Positions 54,759-64,000 are shown, counted from the first letter of the stretch. The stretch: DNA of 64,000 nucleotides from WTGA01 sp965231865 (GCA_965231865.1 CBDDOJ010000001.1:1178001-1242000); one strand, 5' to 3'. A program made the numbers and translations. Notes: generated by a model from the letters alone, not told the origin.

Positions 54759-56231
54759 TCATTCATCGGGAAACGGGTCCGGCTGGTCCGGATTGGTTGC
54801 CAGCCAGACTGATTTGGTTTGCATGAAACAGCGCATCCCTTCAAAACCATTTTCCCGGCCATAACCGGATTGCTTGAACCCACCGACGGGAGACTGGGTC
54901 GCGGCATTGAAGTAATTGTTGATGTACACGGTGCCGGCCTGGATACGGTCTGCCATGCGGATTGCGCGGTTTGTGTCCCGGGTCCAGATACCCGCCGCCA
55001 GGCCAAAGACCGTGTCGTTGGCAATCCGGATAACCTCCTCCTCATCGTCATAGGGAATGATGGCCACCACCGGGCCGAAAACTTCCTCCTGGGCCAGCCG
55101 GGATTGATTGGTCAGCCCTGAAAAAACAGTGGGGCCGATGTAATACCCCCTGTCCGGCCCCTTGCCGCGACCATCCAGTAATAATTCGGCACTGGCTTCC
55201 ACGGCACTTTCGATATCGCGCAACACCTTTTCGTAGTGTGGCCGATTGGCAATGGGGCCCACCTGGGTCATGGGATCGTCAGGATGCCCTACCCGTGCCC
55301 GGGATGCCACCGCCACCAGACGGTTGCTGAACTCTTCAAGCAGGGGCCGTGGTACCAGCAACCGGGAACCCGATATGCAGCTTTGTCCCGTTGCCGGAAA
55401 AATCCCGGATACCACCCCGTTGACCGCCAGGTCAAGGTCCGCATCTTCCAGGATAATCTGGGGAGATTTGCCCCCGAGTTCCATGACAACCGGTTTCACT
55501 TTCCGCGCAGCCACTTCGGCCACGGCACGGCCGCCGGGGATTCCGCCGGTAAAACTCACCATGCGCACACCGGGATGATCGACAAGGGGTTCCCCCGTGG
55601 TCTTGCCGTATCCGGTCACCACATTCACCAGGCCGGGGGGCAGGTCCGCTTCCTGCAAAACCTCCATCAGTTCAATGGTGGAGACGGACGCATGTTCCGA
55701 GGGTTTGATCACGACGGCATTGCCGGCCGCCAGCGCGGGGGCCAGCTTCCAGATCAACACCCCAAGCGGGGAATTCCATGCCGTGATCAACCCGCATACC
55801 CCATAGGGCTCCCAACGCAGGTAGTTCAGCATGTCCGGAACCTCCGAAGGCAACAGTGATCCTTCGAATTTGTCGCACATGCCGGCATAATAATAAAAGC
55901 TTTCCGTCTGCCAGGATGTCAGCGAAGGCGTGATATTTTTGGGTAACTTGCCGTTGTCCCGGGTTTCCACCTCACCCAGGCGGTCAGCGTGTTTTACAAT
56001 GGCATCCCCGATCCGGCGGATCAGCCGTCCCCGTTGTGCAGGATGCATCCTGCCCCAGGGCCCATGGTAAAAGCACTCGTGGGCGGCCTTCACCGCCCGA
56101 TCAACATCCTCGGCATTGCAGTCGGGAATTCTCGCCCAGACCATCCCCGACGCGGGGTCCTCGCTGTCGAGCCACTGCCCGGAAGCCGGATCATGCCACT
56201 GTCCCCCTGCATAGTATTGATACTGTCTCAT
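54759..56231 (-). CDS. NAD(P)-dependent aldehyde dehydrogenase
   Basis: A 490-residue ALDH. The catalytic Glu is in VVMELGGKSPQII and the nucleophilic Cys in ATGQSCISGSRLLV; cofactor binding by VIKPSEHASVSTIEL and VSFTGGIPGGRAV. Together with the AruI-like decarboxylase (3 bases upstream) it would oxidise an amino or guanidino aldehyde such as 4-guanidinobutanal, but the substrate is inferred from context only. Confidence 0.9.
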   Translation of the reverse strand: MRQYQYYAGGQWHDPASGQWLDSEDPASGMVWARIPDCNAEDVDRAVKAAHECFYHGPWGRMHPAQRGRLIRRIGDAIVKHADRLGEVETRDNGKLPKNITPSLTSWQTESFYYYAGMCDKFEGSLLPSEVPDMLNYLRWEPYGVCGLITAWNSPLGVLIWKLAPALAAGNAVVIKPSEHASVSTIELMEVLQEADLPPGLVNVVTGYGKTTGEPLVDHPGVRMVSFTGGIPGGRAVAEVAARKVKPVVMELGGKSPQIILEDADLDLAVNGVVSGIFPATGQSCISGSRLLVPRPLLEEFSNRLVAVASRARVGHPDDPMTQVGPIANRPHYEKVLRDIESAVEASAELLLDGRGKGPDRGYYIGPTVFSGLTNQSRLAQEEVFGPVVAIIPYDDEEEVIRIANDTVFGLAAGIWTRDTNRAIRMADRIQAGTVYINNYFNAATQSPVGGFKQSGYGRENGFEGMRCFMQTKSVWLATNPDQPDPFPDE

Positions 56232-56234
56232 CGT

Positions 56235-57833
56235 TCAGTCCCGCTGTTCCTCAACCACGATGACGGTGGGCCGGTCGCGGTTCAATGCATCCAAAAATGC
56301 GGTTTCGAATTCTTCCGGGCTCCGGGGTCTCACGCCATGGCAGTGACACGCCCGGGCCAGTGCGACAAAGTCCGGATTCACTCCTTCAACCCCGACCCGG
56401 GGAATGTTTCGGCTGTCCATGTCGTCCTGTATCTGCTTCAGGCCACCATTCTCCCAGATCACAATGGGCAGGGACAACTCCCGTTCTGCGGCAGTCATCA
56501 GTTCCGGCATGGTAAACATGAAGCCGCCGTCACCGGCCAGCACCACCACGGGGCTGTCGGGCTGTGCCAGCTTGGCGCCGATGGCATTCGGAAGGGCATT
56601 CCCCAGTGCACAGTACCCTGCCGGATAGAACCATTTTCGTGGACTTTTCATCGGCATGGCAAAGGCACCGGTATACACCAGCTGGCAGACATCTCCGCAC
56701 CAGATGGTGTCCGGTGGCGCAATGTTTGCAAGCAGCCCAAGCAGCGCCTTGTGCTGGTTTTCAGAAGCGGAGAGGTTGGCACTGATTTGGGAACGAATGG
56801 CCGCTACCCGGTCTTCCGCGCCCGACCGGTCAACCGGAACATGGTCACTCAGCGCCGAGGCCAGCATCTCCATGGCCACTTTTGCATCGGCGACGATGGC
56901 CAGATCGGCGGGATAGAAATCGTTCATCTTGGACACGTCAATATCCACCCGGATCAATTTCCCCTGCAGGTCCATGCGTTCTACAAAACTGTCGGTTTCC
57001 GACAACTCGCTGCCCACCGCCAGGATCACATCGGCCTCCTTGAGGAAACCCAGCACCTCCGGGCGAACGGTGGAAGCAGAAAGGGACAGGGGGTGATCGT
57101 CCGGTACAATTCCCTTCCCCGCTGTGGAGGCAATCACCATGGCACCCAGGGATTCGGCGATGGAACCCAGTGCAGGGCCTGCCTGCCAGGCACCCCCGCC
57201 CAGCATAATCAGAGGCCGTTTTGCACGGATCAGCAGCCTCCTGGCCTCTTCGATCTGCCGGTTTCCCGGAACTGCCGCTGCGGGCAGTTCCACCGGCTGC
57301 CATGCCTCATTCACCATCTGTGCCTGAACATCAATGGGGATGGAAATGTGAACCGGCCGGGGGCGCTGGCTGGCAAACAGGGAAAACGCCTGGGCAAGCA
57401 ACCCCGGCACATCTGCTGCAGACCTTGCCGTAGCGGAGAATGCGGTCAGGGGGTCGGTGACTCTTTTCTGTTCCGTAATTTCATGCAGGACTCCCCATCC
57501 TTTGCCAATGGTATAGCTGGCTGCCTCGGCTGAAATCAGCAGCATGGGCAGGCTGTCCGCCCAGGCCTGGCCCAGGGCCGTACTGGCATTGGTGACCCCG
57601 GGGCCGGAGATCACCAACGCCACGCCGGGTTGACCCGTGGCCCGGGCCCAGCCTTCCGCCATGAAACCGGCACCCTGTTCGTTTCGCGCCTGGACATGGA
57701 CAACCCCCCGGTCATGGTCCAGGCCCCGGCAAAAGTCCAGGGTATGTACGCCAGGGATGCCAAATACCATCGTGACACCATATTTTTCCAGGAGCCGCAT
57801 GGTGGCTTCGCCACAGGTTACCGGGCCCGTCAT
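56235..57833 (-). CDS. ThDP-dependent decarboxylase, AruI-like
   Basis: A 532-residue enzyme of the acetolactate synthase family. The catalytic Glu52 is in ARNEQGAGFMAEGWAR, FGIPGVHTLDF starts the chain, ISGPGVTNASTALGQAWAD is the PYR domain, and ThDP is bound by VVVLAGDGGFMFTMPEL with a later Asn. GKGWGVLHEITEQKRVTDPLTAFSA closely resembles AruI (5-guanidino-2-oxopentanoate decarboxylase), of the arginine transaminase route. Overlaps the upstream GMC gene by 4 bases. Confidence 0.8.
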   Translation of the reverse strand: MTGPVTCGEATMRLLEKYGVTMVFGIPGVHTLDFCRGLDHDRGVVHVQARNEQGAGFMAEGWARATGQPGVALVISGPGVTNASTALGQAWADSLPMLLISAEAASYTIGKGWGVLHEITEQKRVTDPLTAFSATARSAADVPGLLAQAFSLFASQRPRPVHISIPIDVQAQMVNEAWQPVELPAAAVPGNRQIEEARRLLIRAKRPLIMLGGGAWQAGPALGSIAESLGAMVIASTAGKGIVPDDHPLSLSASTVRPEVLGFLKEADVILAVGSELSETDSFVERMDLQGKLIRVDIDVSKMNDFYPADLAIVADAKVAMEMLASALSDHVPVDRSGAEDRVAAIRSQISANLSASENQHKALLGLLANIAPPDTIWCGDVCQLVYTGAFAMPMKSPRKWFYPAGYCALGNALPNAIGAKLAQPDSPVVVLAGDGGFMFTMPELMTAAERELSLPIVIWENGGLKQIQDDMDSRNIPRVGVEGVNPDFVALARACHCHGVRPRSPEEFETAFLDALNRDRPTVIVVEEQRD

Positions 57834-59524
57834 CGTTTCAATTCTCTCGGTCTCCCCGGGTTTTCAGGGGGCAACGGTGGCCGGCCAAGCACCATGTCCG
57901 CCGCTTTCTCTGCGAGCATGATGATCGGGGCATTCACATTCCCGCTGACCTGGCCGGGCAGGCTCGAACCGTCAATCACGCGCAATCCCTCCACGCCACG
58001 AACCCGCAGCGCGTCGTCGAGCACGGCAAGGGGTTCATTGTCCGCGCCCATGGGACAGGTGGACACCGGGTGATGCCCGGTGGTCGCCAGTGCCCGGACT
58101 GCGTTTTCGATCCCGGCCTGTGTCCCGGCGGAACGTCCGGGGGACAATTCCTCCCCGACAATGCCCTGGAAGGCGGGCTGGGCAACCACCTCTCTCATAT
58201 ACCGTACGCCTGCAGCCAAGTCACGAATATCCTCGTCATGGGTAAAGTAGCCCGGGTCCACCGCCGGCATCTTCATGGGGTCGCTTGAGCTCAACCGGAC
58301 CGTGCCGTGGCTCCTGGGCCGCAACAAGTTTACATCAAATTGAAATCCGGGTCTGGCCATCTTTCCCCGGGCAATGATTGATCGACCCGGACGCATCAGG
58401 GTCTGCAGGTTCCAGCCACCCCCGGCACCTTCTTCCCTGACCACCATGGGCGTGAAAAACACTTCCAGTTCCGGGTGGTCGGCATTTCGCAGGGCATGAA
58501 ACAGTACCACCGACCAAAACGGTCCACTCCCCGGTCCCGAACGACTGAAAAGGTATTGCCAAACCAGCCGGGCCGCCCGGTCAAAGCGCTGATGACGTGC
58601 CATGCTGAGACTTTTGTCCAGAATGTCGTACTGCAGGGGAACATTGGGGTGGTCATACATCCTGGTGCCTACTCCTGCCAGGTCCATTCGTACCGGAATA
58701 CCATGGGATGCCAGATGATCCGCCGGACCAATCCCCGAAAGCATCAGTACCTGGGGGGAATGATATGCACCCAGACACAGATGAACCTCCCTGGCTGCCC
58801 GGACCCGGCCGGTAGACAGTTTCAGGCCCACTGCCCGGGGGCCTTCAAACTCGATGGCAAGAACCCGGGTATGTGTCACGATGGTGAGGTTGTCCGGCAC
58901 CCGGGAGAGATAGGCTTCGGCAGCAGACTGGCGTATTCCCTCAAAAACCTTGGTGTCGATGTGGCCCACTCCCAACTGGGAAGCACCATTGAAATCCGTG
59001 GACAGCGGCGACCCCGCCTCCTGGCAGGCTTTCATAAACGCCTTGCTCAGTCGGTTCAGGTTCGCGGAAGGGCTCAGCTTCATCGCTCCATCCACACTGT
59101 GGTAGGCATCCCCCGGCCGGTGGGGGGCACCGGCAGACCGCTTGAAATACGGCAGCACCTCGGCATAGGACCATCCCTTCAGACCGTTGTCGGCCCAGCG
59201 GTCGTAGTCCGCCGGGTTGCCGCGAATATAAATCATGCCGTTGAGCAGGGAACTGCCCCCCAGGCCCAGACCACGGGGCAAGTAGATGGTTCTCCCCTGC
59301 ATTTTTTCCTGGGCAACACTTTTCAGGCCCCAGTCGTACTTTTTGTTTCCAATCAGAATGCCGTTGCCCGCCGGCATACGGGTAAACAGGCTGCGGCCGT
59401 TTCCCCCCGCCTCAACCAGCAGGACCCTGAGCGAGGGGTCTTCGCTCAACCGGGCCGCCAGGGTACAGCCCGCGGACCCTCCCCCGGCTACCACATAATC
59501 ATATTCCGGCATTCTGGCGGTCAC
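57830..59524 (-). CDS. GMC-family oxidoreductase (choline dehydrogenase-like)
   Basis: A 564-residue FAD enzyme. The N-terminal YDYVVAGGGSAGCTLAARLSE binds FAD, YLPRGLGLGGSSLLNGMIYIRG is the GMC signature 1, and GAYHSPQVLMLSGIGP signature 2. The active-site His is in TTGHHPVSTCPMG. Members oxidise alcohols such as choline; the substrate here is unknown. 14 bases after the LeuB-like gene. Confidence 0.9.
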   Translation of the reverse strand: MTARMPEYDYVVAGGGSAGCTLAARLSEDPSLRVLLVEAGGNGRSLFTRMPAGNGILIGNKKYDWGLKSVAQEKMQGRTIYLPRGLGLGGSSLLNGMIYIRGNPADYDRWADNGLKGWSYAEVLPYFKRSAGAPHRPGDAYHSVDGAMKLSPSANLNRLSKAFMKACQEAGSPLSTDFNGASQLGVGHIDTKVFEGIRQSAAEAYLSRVPDNLTIVTHTRVLAIEFEGPRAVGLKLSTGRVRAAREVHLCLGAYHSPQVLMLSGIGPADHLASHGIPVRMDLAGVGTRMYDHPNVPLQYDILDKSLSMARHQRFDRAARLVWQYLFSRSGPGSGPFWSVVLFHALRNADHPELEVFFTPMVVREEGAGGGWNLQTLMRPGRSIIARGKMARPGFQFDVNLLRPRSHGTVRLSSSDPMKMPAVDPGYFTHDEDIRDLAAGVRYMREVVAQPAFQGIVGEELSPGRSAGTQAGIENAVRALATTGHHPVSTCPMGADNEPLAVLDDALRVRGVEGLRVIDGSSLPGQVSGNVNAPIIMLAEKAADMVLGRPPLPPENPGRPRELKR

Positions 59525-59538
59525 CGTACCCTTCCCGA

Positions 59539-60639
59539 CTACAGGGACCGGAACTGCCGGATGATGGCATCGGTCATTTCCGCGGTTCCCTGCCTTCCAC
59601 CGATGTCCCGGGTCGCAAACCCTGCATTCAAGGCCGCTTCCACCGCCGCTTCGATTTTCCTTGCACAGGACACCGCACCGGCACTGTATTCAAGCATCAT
59701 GGCCATGGAGAGAATCATGCCCACCGGGTTGGCAATTCCCTGCCCTGCGATGTCTGGTGCACTGCCATGGACCGGTTCATAGATTGCCGTCCCCTGTACA
59801 CATCCTCCGTCGGGCAGGTCCGGCAAGGACGCAGAAGCCAGCATCCCCAGAGAGCCGGCAATGGCACCCGCCTGGTCTGACAACAGGTCACCAAACAGGT
59901 TGTCCGCCAGGATCACATCAAAGGAAGTGGGCTCGCAGCACATCCGGTAGGAAGCAAAATCCGTGAATAAATGGGTCAGTTCCACATCCGGAAACTCCGA
60001 TTTTGCGACCTCTGCGACCACCTCCCGCCAGAGCTTCCCGGCCATGAACACATTGGACTTGTCCACGGAAACCACCCGCCCCTTGCGGCGCCGGGCGACC
60101 CCAAAACCAACCCGGGCAAACCGTTCGATTTCCTCGCTGTGGTATTCATTCAGGTCATAGCCACGGCGGTGACCATTTGTGCAGGTTTCCACGCCCCGGG
60201 TCCGGGTAAACATCGCACCGCCACACAGTTCCCGCATGACCACAATATCCGCACCCCGGACACGCTCCGGCAAAAAGGGGGTTTTGTCCAGCAGGGCCTC
60301 CCAGGACCGGGCATGACGAATACAGGCAAACACATCCAGCTCGTGGCGAAGTTTCATCAAACCGTCCTGTTCCTCCGGACCCCCCTCGATCACGATGTGA
60401 TCCCATTTCGGGCCGCCGACTGCGCCGACCAGGAGGGCATCAGACTGCCGGGCCATTTCCAGGGTCTGCGGGCGGATAAAGGTCCCGTACCGTTCCCATG
60501 CGGCCCCGTGAAGCAGGTCTTCGCTGAGGTCCACGGCAAGTCCAATCGAAGCGGCCGCAACGTCCAGGACTTTCAGGGAAGCATCAACCACCTCAGGGCC
60601 GATTCCATCCCCCCCCAATGCAAGCACTTTCAATGCCAT
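59539..60639 (-). CDS. Isopropylmalate dehydrogenase-like protein
   Basis: A 366-residue beta-decarboxylating dehydrogenase. It starts VLALGGDGIGPEVV, and has SVDKSNVFMAGKLW, SFDVILADNLFGDLLSDQAGAIAGSLGMLAS and YEPVHGSAPDIAGQGIANPVG, the classical IPMDH pattern. Because it leads a catabolic operon and no leuCD neighbours it, a role on tartrate, malate or another hydroxy acid is possible. Head of a four-gene operon. Confidence 0.85.
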   Translation of the reverse strand: MALKVLALGGDGIGPEVVDASLKVLDVAAASIGLAVDLSEDLLHGAAWERYGTFIRPQTLEMARQSDALLVGAVGGPKWDHIVIEGGPEEQDGLMKLRHELDVFACIRHARSWEALLDKTPFLPERVRGADIVVMRELCGGAMFTRTRGVETCTNGHRRGYDLNEYHSEEIERFARVGFGVARRRKGRVVSVDKSNVFMAGKLWREVVAEVAKSEFPDVELTHLFTDFASYRMCCEPTSFDVILADNLFGDLLSDQAGAIAGSLGMLASASLPDLPDGGCVQGTAIYEPVHGSAPDIAGQGIANPVGMILSMAMMLEYSAGAVSCARKIEAAVEAALNAGFATRDIGGRQGTAEMTDAIIRQFRSL

Positions 60640-61021
60640 AATATTTTTACGGGTTGAATACGGTCCCAGTGAATTTTTTGGTGTCCGGCAGAAAAACCCC
60701 TGATTCTGCGGGGCAAAGCGGCGAAAATCAATTCCTGGGGGTTTCCGTGTGAACCGTGAAAATTTTCAGCTTAATGCCGCCGTCCGACGGAAACCGTCGG
60801 CCTCGCAGGTACCGAATGCTATCGCGGAATGGATCAGCAATACAGAGGGTGATCTTTACAGCCGTGGAATACCCACTATTTCGAAAAGAACAAATATCTT
60901 GGCGATTATGTGACTTTCCCCTCCCAACTCCTTCCAAATCGCGGCCTGGAGAGTTCCAATTCGCGGCCCATTGACTTCCAATCAGCCGGTATGGATAATT
61001 CCAATTGTCGGGGACTCGGAG
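60640..61021. other. Gene-free region before the DUF4143 ATPase
   Basis: Nothing is recognised. It separates a catabolic operon (minus) from an accessory segment (plus) and presumably contains promoters in both directions. Confidence 0.35.
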
Positions 61022-62248
61022 ATGGAAATGTTCAAACGGTTTATAGAGTGCCGGGCGGAGGAAGCGCTTTCGGATACACCCGTGGTCCTTGTTGTGGGAC
61101 CGCGCCGGGCTGGCAAGACCACGCTCGTCAAGAAAATGGGTGAAGCCGGCCATACCTATATCACGCTGGACGACCAGACCGTCCTCGAGGCTGCCCAGTC
61201 AGATCCGGTCGGTTTCATCAGGGGTCTGGACCGCGCCATCATCGACGAGATCCAACGCGCGCCCGACTTGCTCCTGGCGATCAAGAAGACGGTCGACGAG
61301 GACTATCGCCCGGGCCGCTTTCTCCTCACGGGCTCGGCGAATGTGCTGACCCTGCCGCGGGTCGCCGACAGTCTGGCCGGCCGGATGGAAACGCTCCAGA
61401 TGCTGCCACTGGCAAGGGCCGAGATTGAGGGCCGGACACCGACCTTCCTGGAGCGCCTGTTTGAGAGGAAGCTGCAAAATCAGCACAAAGTGATCGTCGG
61501 CGACGATCTCGTCGACACCGTCCTGCTTGGTGGCTTTCCCGAAGCGATCGCCCGCGAAAGCGAGCGACGCAGACAGGACTGGGCACGGTCCTACCTCACG
61601 TCGATCCTCACGCGCGACCTCAGATACATCGCCGATGTCGAGAAGCTGACCGAGCTTCCGAAATTCGTGCGGCTACTGGCCGAACATTCCGGCCAGTTGG
61701 TCAACTATTCGCAGTTCGGGGCCAGGATCAATGTCAGTCACAAGACGGGGCAGCGCTATGTCGGGCTGCTCGAACAGGTCTTTCTGATCGCAACACTGCA
61801 GCCCTGGTTCACCAATGCGCTGAAGCGCATCGCCAAGACAGCGAAGCTGCACTTCCTCGATTCCGGCCTGCTGGCGAGCACGCGCGGCCTGACCTTCGAC
61901 AGGGTGAAGGCGGATCGCGGGACATTCGGCGCACTTTTGGAAAGCTTCGTGTTCTCGGAAGTGCTCAAGCTGATAACGGCCTCGGACCTGCATCTGACGC
62001 CGTATCATTTTCGCGACCGGGAAATGCGTGAGGTCAACATCGTACTGGAACGCGATGATGGAATGATCGTCGGCATCGAGGTCAAGGCGAGCGCTACGGT
62101 CAAACCAGGTGACTTCTCAGGCCTGCGAGCACTGGCCAAGGCCTGCGGAAACCGCTTCGCTTTCGGTGTCGTCCTTTATGACAGCACGGACGTGGTGCCG
62201 TTCGACGACAGGCTGGCGGTAGCGCCATTGTCGTGTCTGTGGAATTGA
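61022..62248 (+). CDS. AAA_14 / DUF4143 ATPase
   Basis: A 408-residue P-loop ATPase. Walker A is VVGPRRAGKTTLVKKM, Walker B RAIIDEIQRAPDL, sensor FLLTGSANVL; then the DUF4143 domain with a nuclease-like end (MREVNIVLERDDGMIVGIEVKAS). This architecture is common in accessory DNA and often near toxin-antitoxin or defence genes, but no clear activity is assigned. Start at 61022 or six bases later. Confidence 0.85.
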   Translation: MEMFKRFIECRAEEALSDTPVVLVVGPRRAGKTTLVKKMGEAGHTYITLDDQTVLEAAQSDPVGFIRGLDRAIIDEIQRAPDLLLAIKKTVDEDYRPGRFLLTGSANVLTLPRVADSLAGRMETLQMLPLARAEIEGRTPTFLERLFERKLQNQHKVIVGDDLVDTVLLGGFPEAIARESERRRQDWARSYLTSILTRDLRYIADVEKLTELPKFVRLLAEHSGQLVNYSQFGARINVSHKTGQRYVGLLEQVFLIATLQPWFTNALKRIAKTAKLHFLDSGLLASTRGLTFDRVKADRGTFGALLESFVFSEVLKLITASDLHLTPYHFRDREMREVNIVLERDDGMIVGIEVKASATVKPGDFSGLRALAKACGNRFAFGVVLYDSTDVVPFDDRLAVAPLSCLWN

Positions 62249-62330
62249 GCAGATGCACAGAGATCACAGAGCAATCGAATTGTGCAGCGCAATGATGGCA
62301 TTGGGGGGGCTGCGTGGGATTGTATAAGAG

Positions 62331-62345
62331 GTGGTGCGACACCAC
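62331..62345. repeat. Perfect inverted repeat
   Basis: GTGGTG-CGA-CACCAC, six-base arms around three bases, in the gap between the ATPase and the stub gene. No T tract follows, so a terminator is unlikely; an operator or a chance occurrence is possible. Confidence 0.3.
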
Positions 62346-62376
62346 TCGAAAAAAGGACAAACGCAAACATTACTGA

Positions 62377-62667
62377 ACCTATGTCGAGAAGGGTGGCGGC
62401 CGCGACGCGATTCGCGATAACTTGGCTGAGACTATCCGCTCGCATTACAACCGACTGGAACGTATCGCCGAGGCCGTTGATCGGCCCGGATACAAGATGG
62501 CCGCCAAAATCCTCAGCGAGGCGATGCCGCAGACGCCCAGGGGCCGCTCAGGCGATCTCGGTGAGAGTCTCACGACTGAGCTGGCAGAGGAAGAAATCGG
62601 CTTGCGCGTCTCCGTAAACTCTCCAGATTTTAATCTGGGAGTTCGTTTATTTGTTTTACCCCTGTAA
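62377..62667 (+). pseudogene. Fragment resembling a HamA (DUF1837) defence protein
   Basis: The open frame from 62377 contains KGGGRDAIRDNLAETIRSHY, then YKMAAKILSEAMPQTPRGRS and GDLGESLTTELAEEEIGLRV, after which it runs into unrelated sequence and stops at 62667. The GDLGE motif with an acidic helix resembles the core of HamA (Hachiman) effectors. The start lies just after an in-frame stop, with no good start codon (TTG at 62422), and the C-terminal part is missing, so it is probably a leftover. Identification is from memory of the domain and is tentative. Confidence 0.35.
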
Positions 62668-62680
62668 AATGCCCCAACCG

Positions 62681-63706
62681 CTAGTCATCTTCCACGATGG
62701 GTTGCCGGGTGCGCTGCAAGAATACCGTGGGGTCGTTGAACCATTCCTGATAACCGATCCGTCCGCCGTCCGTAAGCCACTCGATGTTGCGGTCGAGGCA
62801 CGTTGCCAGCTCCGCATCCTCCACCGACAGGGCAAAGCCGCCCGTCTCGGACAGGCCATCAAGGGCCGTTACGGAAAGCAAATCCCCATACGACAGCCCC
62901 TCCGCCCGGTTACCGATTTCGCCCCGGGCGACCGCATCAATACTGCCTTCTACAAGCGCCTCGATCAACGCCGAGTCCTCCGCGAAATACACCACCGTCG
63001 GCAGGGTGTCCGACGCCGGCCGCAATACCTGGCGGCCGGTGAGTACGGGCGACGCCCCGGCGGCGTTGATGACATAGCGCATGCCACCGTCCGCGACAAC
63101 CGTACCCGCTGGCGTGTCCACCCGTGTATCAGCGGCCAGCACCCCGTCCCCGTCCGCAAGGCCGGTCAGTACCAGAAAACATGCCTCCCCCGTCGTCCCC
63201 GCGAGCACCCCCACCCGATCCGCACCGGTCAGGTCCCGGTGCCGGGCGAGGCGTTCCGCATCCTCCGCACGCACCAGAAGAGATTGGCGGAACCGGATGT
63301 GTCCCGACGTAAAGACGATCGCCGTCTTGCCGGAAGCGTCCCGGGTCCGAGAATCCAGAATCGTGATGCCGCCGCCGACGATGTCGTACCGGGGGCTGGC
63401 CGGAAGTAGCCAGATACCGTCCCAAACCGCGATGCCCTGCCGGGAAAATGACAGCTTCGGGTGTTCCATGGCTTCCAATGCATCCAGCAGGTCGGCTTCG
63501 TAGCCACGGTGATAGTGGAAGCCGGGAGAGTCCTCATCCCTGTCGGCACTGTAGCTTACCGGCTCGAAATACGCGTAGAAGCCGACATTGAGCGTCCTGT
63601 CTTCGTTCATGCAGGGGGCCGACGAATGAGCCTGAACGCCTACCATCAACAAACACAGCACCCATGCCATTGACGCGAATGTCCCCATGGAGGATTGGTA
63701 TCTCAT
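62681..63706 (-). CDS. Periplasmic solute-binding protein, family 3
   Basis: A 341-residue protein with signal peptide (WVLCLLMVGVQA, cleavage near residue 26) and family-3 bacterial solute-binding domain: LNVGFYAYFEPVSY, GYEADLLDALEAM, YDIVGGGITILDSRTRD, VAVLAG-like GVLAGTTGEACF and IDAVARGEIGNRAEG. It should bind an amino acid or related polar solute for an ABC transporter, whose genes are not present. Stands alone at the end of the window. Confidence 0.8.
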   Translation of the reverse strand: MRYQSSMGTFASMAWVLCLLMVGVQAHSSAPCMNEDRTLNVGFYAYFEPVSYSADRDEDSPGFHYHRGYEADLLDALEAMEHPKLSFSRQGIAVWDGIWLLPASPRYDIVGGGITILDSRTRDASGKTAIVFTSGHIRFRQSLLVRAEDAERLARHRDLTGADRVGVLAGTTGEACFLVLTGLADGDGVLAADTRVDTPAGTVVADGGMRYVINAAGASPVLTGRQVLRPASDTLPTVVYFAEDSALIEALVEGSIDAVARGEIGNRAEGLSYGDLLSVTALDGLSETGGFALSVEDAELATCLDRNIEWLTDGGRIGYQEWFNDPTVFLQRTRQPIVEDD

Positions 63707-64000
63707 ACGTTGTACCCTACATTTTTACGGTTGATTTCCCACTCGCTCTGGCGAAAGTGATGCCCGAAAAGGGATTCTCCGGGCAACCATCCGGCCAGCC
63801 CTGTGTGTCCCCCTGTATTACCTTCCCCTGTTGGTCGACATGGTACCGGGGCCGGTATTGAATCAAGTTATAACTATTTGTTTTTAATCGTTATATTCAG
63901 TTCAATTTTGCCTTTATACCGTCATAAATACCGACAGATTATTGCCTAAAGTTTGGGATTTGAACCCGCACCAAAAATTTTTCTGATTCGAGTCCTTTTT
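63707..64000. other. Gene-free end of the window
   Basis: AT-rich 3' half without recognisable gene. Presumably includes the promoter of the solute-binding protein gene. Confidence 0.35.

Noticed and set aside
55989..57533. 514-residue plus-strand frame opposite the ThDP enzyme
   Set aside because: Antisense shadow produced by codon bias; composition not protein-like.
58475..59782. Long plus-strand frame opposite the GMC gene
   Set aside because: Antisense shadow of a GC-rich gene; no domain and no ribosome-binding site.
63950..63998. tRNA T-arm-like words on both strands near the window end
   Set aside because: The stems do not pair over five bases and no acceptor or anticodon arm is present.

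Overview
The window reads as a chromosomal segment of a gammaproteobacterium of moderately high GC. The evidence is its housekeeping content: rpmB-rpmG, folB-folK, plsY, tsaD, aat-bpt, hisB-H-A-F-I next to tatABC, smg-topA, def-fmt-rsmB-trkA-trkH, and msbA-lpxK-kdsB for lipid A and Kdo. Genus cannot be read from the sequence. Insertion sequences, a toxin-antitoxin pair, decayed genes and C1/methylamine catabolism would suit a marine or host-associated lifestyle, but that is inference.

Layout. 1-2.1 kb: two insertion sequences, one cut by the window edge. 2.1-3.1 kb: rhodanese, rpmG and rpmB. 3.4-8.6 kb: a catabolic block of a COG0523 metallochaperone-type GTPase, a YtcJ-like amidohydrolase, an ESS-type symporter and a divergent LysR regulator. 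8.9-9.5 kb: cytochrome b561. 9.5-11.0 kb: an IS4-family element with a 10-bp target duplication, inserted into the 3' end of folK. 11.0-20.4 kb: folate, phospholipid, tRNA-modification and N-degron genes, then tat and his genes. 20.4-21.8 kb: mostly gene-poor. 21.8-24.7 kb: smg-topA. 24.7-28.5 kb: an overlapping operon of ilvA, a small unknown gene, an Sfp-type phosphopantetheinyl transferase and a DegT aminotransferase. 28.7-30.7 kb: pcm and tolC. 30.7-36.5 kb: the trk/rsmB/fmt/def block. 36.8-38.05 kb: a TumE/TumA toxin-antitoxin pair with a palindromic operator and a broken Mug-like glycosylase. 38.05-41.6 kb: kdsB-lpxK-msbA.

42-53.7 kb is the most distinctive part. A PotABCD-type ABC importer diverges from an MttB-superfamily methyltransferase. 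Facing it is an operon with a corrinoid protein, DUF1638, a Virulence_fact-domain protein, a pterin-dependent methyltransferase, a GFA-type protein, a RACo-like ferredoxin/ASKHA activator and a GNAT acetyltransferase. Together these make a corrinoid C1 module: import a methylated amine, move its methyl to cobalamin, pass it to tetrahydrofolate, and re-reduce the cobalamin when it oxidises. The corrinoid protein has a very acidic N-terminus, while three other members carry arginine-rich tails.

54-60.6 kb: a phosphoribosyltransferase, then a four-gene operon (LeuB-like dehydrogenase, GMC oxidoreductase, AruI-like ThDP decarboxylase, aldehyde dehydrogenase) that looks like amino-acid or guanidino-compound catabolism. 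61.0-63.7 kb: accessory DNA with a DUF4143 ATPase, a stub resembling the Hachiman HamA domain, and a family 3 solute-binding protein. No CRISPR array, rRNA or convincing tRNA was seen.
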